The notes under the pieces were generated by a model, which searched no databases, was not told the origin of the DNA, and saw nothing but the letters and a program-made list of their open reading frames with translations. The translations under genes and the position numbers were made by a program. From assembly GCA_013215515.1 (NCBI GenBank), contig JABSPC010000045.1, forward strand, positions 1 to 5,337: a DNA stretch of 5,337 nucleotides, written 5' to 3'. Position 1 is the first letter of the stretch; each line of letters opens with the position of its first letter. Below are positions 4,327 to 5,337 of this stretch, piece after piece. The DNA comes from Crocinitomicaceae bacterium. GTDB taxonomy: Bacteria > Bacteroidota > Bacteroidia > Flavobacteriales_D > Crocinitomicaceae.

Positions 4327-5337
4327 TCAATATAAATAGATACATATTATTCTTTGTAGTAATCGCTATTGTTATAAGTTGTAAGCCTAAAAAGCTCTCA
4401 ATACTACCTGTTTTAGGAGATGTTGATACAACAACAATTGTGGCAATTGGAGGGAACAGTTTCGCTGGTTACTCAGACGATGCCTTACATAGGGAAGGTC
4501 AAGAATACTCAATACCAAGCATCGTAATAGACAGAATGGGCGGGACAAATTTCTTGAATCCATTTACGCAACCGTATATATCATCGTCATCTGTTGGAAT
4601 AAATTTGAATGGTGATTCAAAATTGATCATGGCATATAAGACGGATTGTAACAATGAGACTTCACTTTCCCCTGTTCGAAAAGCAATCTCAGGTAATATG
4701 AGCGACTTAACGAATTCGGTGTATAGTACTGATGGTCCATTTTACAACCTTTCCGTACCTGGCCTTGATTGTGATGAAATAAATAATATCTCATCAGGAG
4801 ACCCTGCCAGTGGACCTTTGACTTACAATCCTTGGATCGCCCGGATTGCGAGAGATCCAATGAGCGGTACACTATTATCAGATGCAATCGATTTAAATCC
4901 TACATTTCTATTCCTCTCAGTTGGAATGGATGAAATTGTAGAGCTTGCTAGGGCAGGAGTTGATCCTGGACCTCTTAATTCTGCTGGGGCTTTAATTTGG
5001 TTCAGTGGCTTAGGAATTATTGCGGATGATGCACAAGGCGTAATTTCAACTGTCCCTGATGTTTTGGTAAGTCCCTATTTCACTGCAATTCCTTATAACG
5101 GATTAGAGTTAGACGCAGACCAAGCAACTACTATTAATAGCGTTTTCAATCCCCTTGGAATTACTTTTCAAGTTGGTGAAAATGGTTTTACAATGGAAGA
5201 TGCAAATGAACCTTTTGGAGTTCGGAAAATCGTTGAAGGAGAGTTAATTTTATTGAGCGTACCATTGGATTCAATAAAATGTTATGGAATGGGATCAATT
5301 GTTCCAATTCCGGACAAGTATGTACTTAGTCTTGATG
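4323..5337 (+). CDS. SGNH/GDSL-hydrolase-like lipoprotein, 3' truncated by window end
   Basis: The frame is open for 338 codons and runs off the window. Residues 1-19 are a lipoprotein signal (NRYILFFVVIAIVIS) ending in lipobox VIS-Cys20. After the anchor come segments that match the Bacteroidota GDSL-type lipolytic family usually found beside FadL: AIGGNSFAGYSDDAL (41-55, nucleophile block with Ser46), an NPFTQPY segment (79-85), YNLSVPG (141-147, block II-like), NPTFLFLSVGMDEI (192-205, block III position), PDVLVSPYFTAIPYN (245-259) and PIPDKYVLSLD (328-338). Family members are thought to be esterases or lipases of the envelope. Two canonical blocks are altered: GNS in place of GDS, and GMDE where GxND would carry an oxyanion-hole Asn. 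Enzymatic activity is therefore uncertain. The C-terminus, where a catalytic His could lie, is not visible. Translation is coupled to the FadL-like gene. Confidence 0.8.
   Translation, partial: MININRYILFFVVIAIVISCKPKKLSILPVLGDVDTTTIVAIGGNSFAGYSDDALHREGQEYSIPSIVIDRMGGTNFLNPFTQPYISSSSVGINLNGDSKLIMAYKTDCNNETSLSPVRKAISGNMSDLTNSVYSTDGPFYNLSVPGLDCDEINNISSGDPASGPLTYNPWIARIARDPMSGTLLSDAIDLNPTFLFLSVGMDEIVELARAGVDPGPLNSAGALIWFSGLGIIADDAQGVISTVPDVLVSPYFTAIPYNGLELDADQATTINSVFNPLGITFQVGENGFTMEDANEPFGVRKIVEGELILLSVPLDSIKCYGMGSIVPIPDKYVLSLD

Noticed and set aside
4627..4887. Open frame of 86 codons on the minus strand
   Set aside because: It is antisense to the SGNH-like lipoprotein, whose frame is continuous and matches family blocks throughout. 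The antisense product has no domain or signal.
1..5337. Search for a defence system, mobile element, CRISPR array or biosynthetic cluster
   Set aside because: No transposase, integrase, nuclease or repeat-spacer pattern is present. The genes are translation factors and envelope proteins in an ordinary core-genome layout.

Overview
The window looks like chromosomal DNA from a member of the Bacteroidota, probably a Flavobacteriales-type organism. The evidence is the low G+C content, the near absence of Shine-Dalgarno sequences, a TAnnTTTG-type -7 promoter element before rpsP, a ribosomal protein S16 with a long acidic Ala/Glu-rich tail, the gene order rpsP-rimM-trmN6, and an OmpP1/FadL porin followed by an SGNH/GDSL-type lipoprotein. 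The taxonomic call is an inference from these traits.

Layout. Positions 2-319 (+) hold the C-terminal part of a thioredoxin-fold protein, closed by a strong hairpin/U-tract terminator (356-393). A convergent minus-strand operon follows. Read in its own direction it is rpsP (2305-1721), rimM (1690-1160) and trmN6 (1160-456), with rimM and trmN6 joined by a TAATG stop/start overlap. A promoter-like element and a leader with two small hairpins precede rpsP. Upstream on the same strand is a small, unrecognised three-helix membrane protein (2877-2515). A 207-bp intergenic region with direct and inverted repeats separates it from a divergent plus-strand pair: a FadL-family outer-membrane protein that starts with TTG (3085-4326), and an ATGA-overlapped SGNH/GDSL-like lipoprotein (4323 to the window end, 3' truncated).

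How the genes work together. The minus-strand operon serves translation: S16 is a 30S protein, RimM matures the 30S subunit around S19 and the 16S 3' domain, and TrmN6 methylates A37 of a valine tRNA. The plus-strand pair looks like an envelope lipid-handling unit, with a porin for hydrophobic substrates translationally coupled to a lipid-anchored, esterase-like partner. In that partner some canonical SGNH residues are changed (GNS for GDS, GMDE for GxND), and no acidic surface-export signal follows the lipid-anchored cysteine.

I see no mobile element, CRISPR array, tRNA, rRNA or defence system. Most of the window is ordinary core genome. The most interesting points are the coupled FadL/SGNH lipoprotein pair with its altered catalytic blocks, the repetitive S16 tail, and the possible rpsP leader structure.
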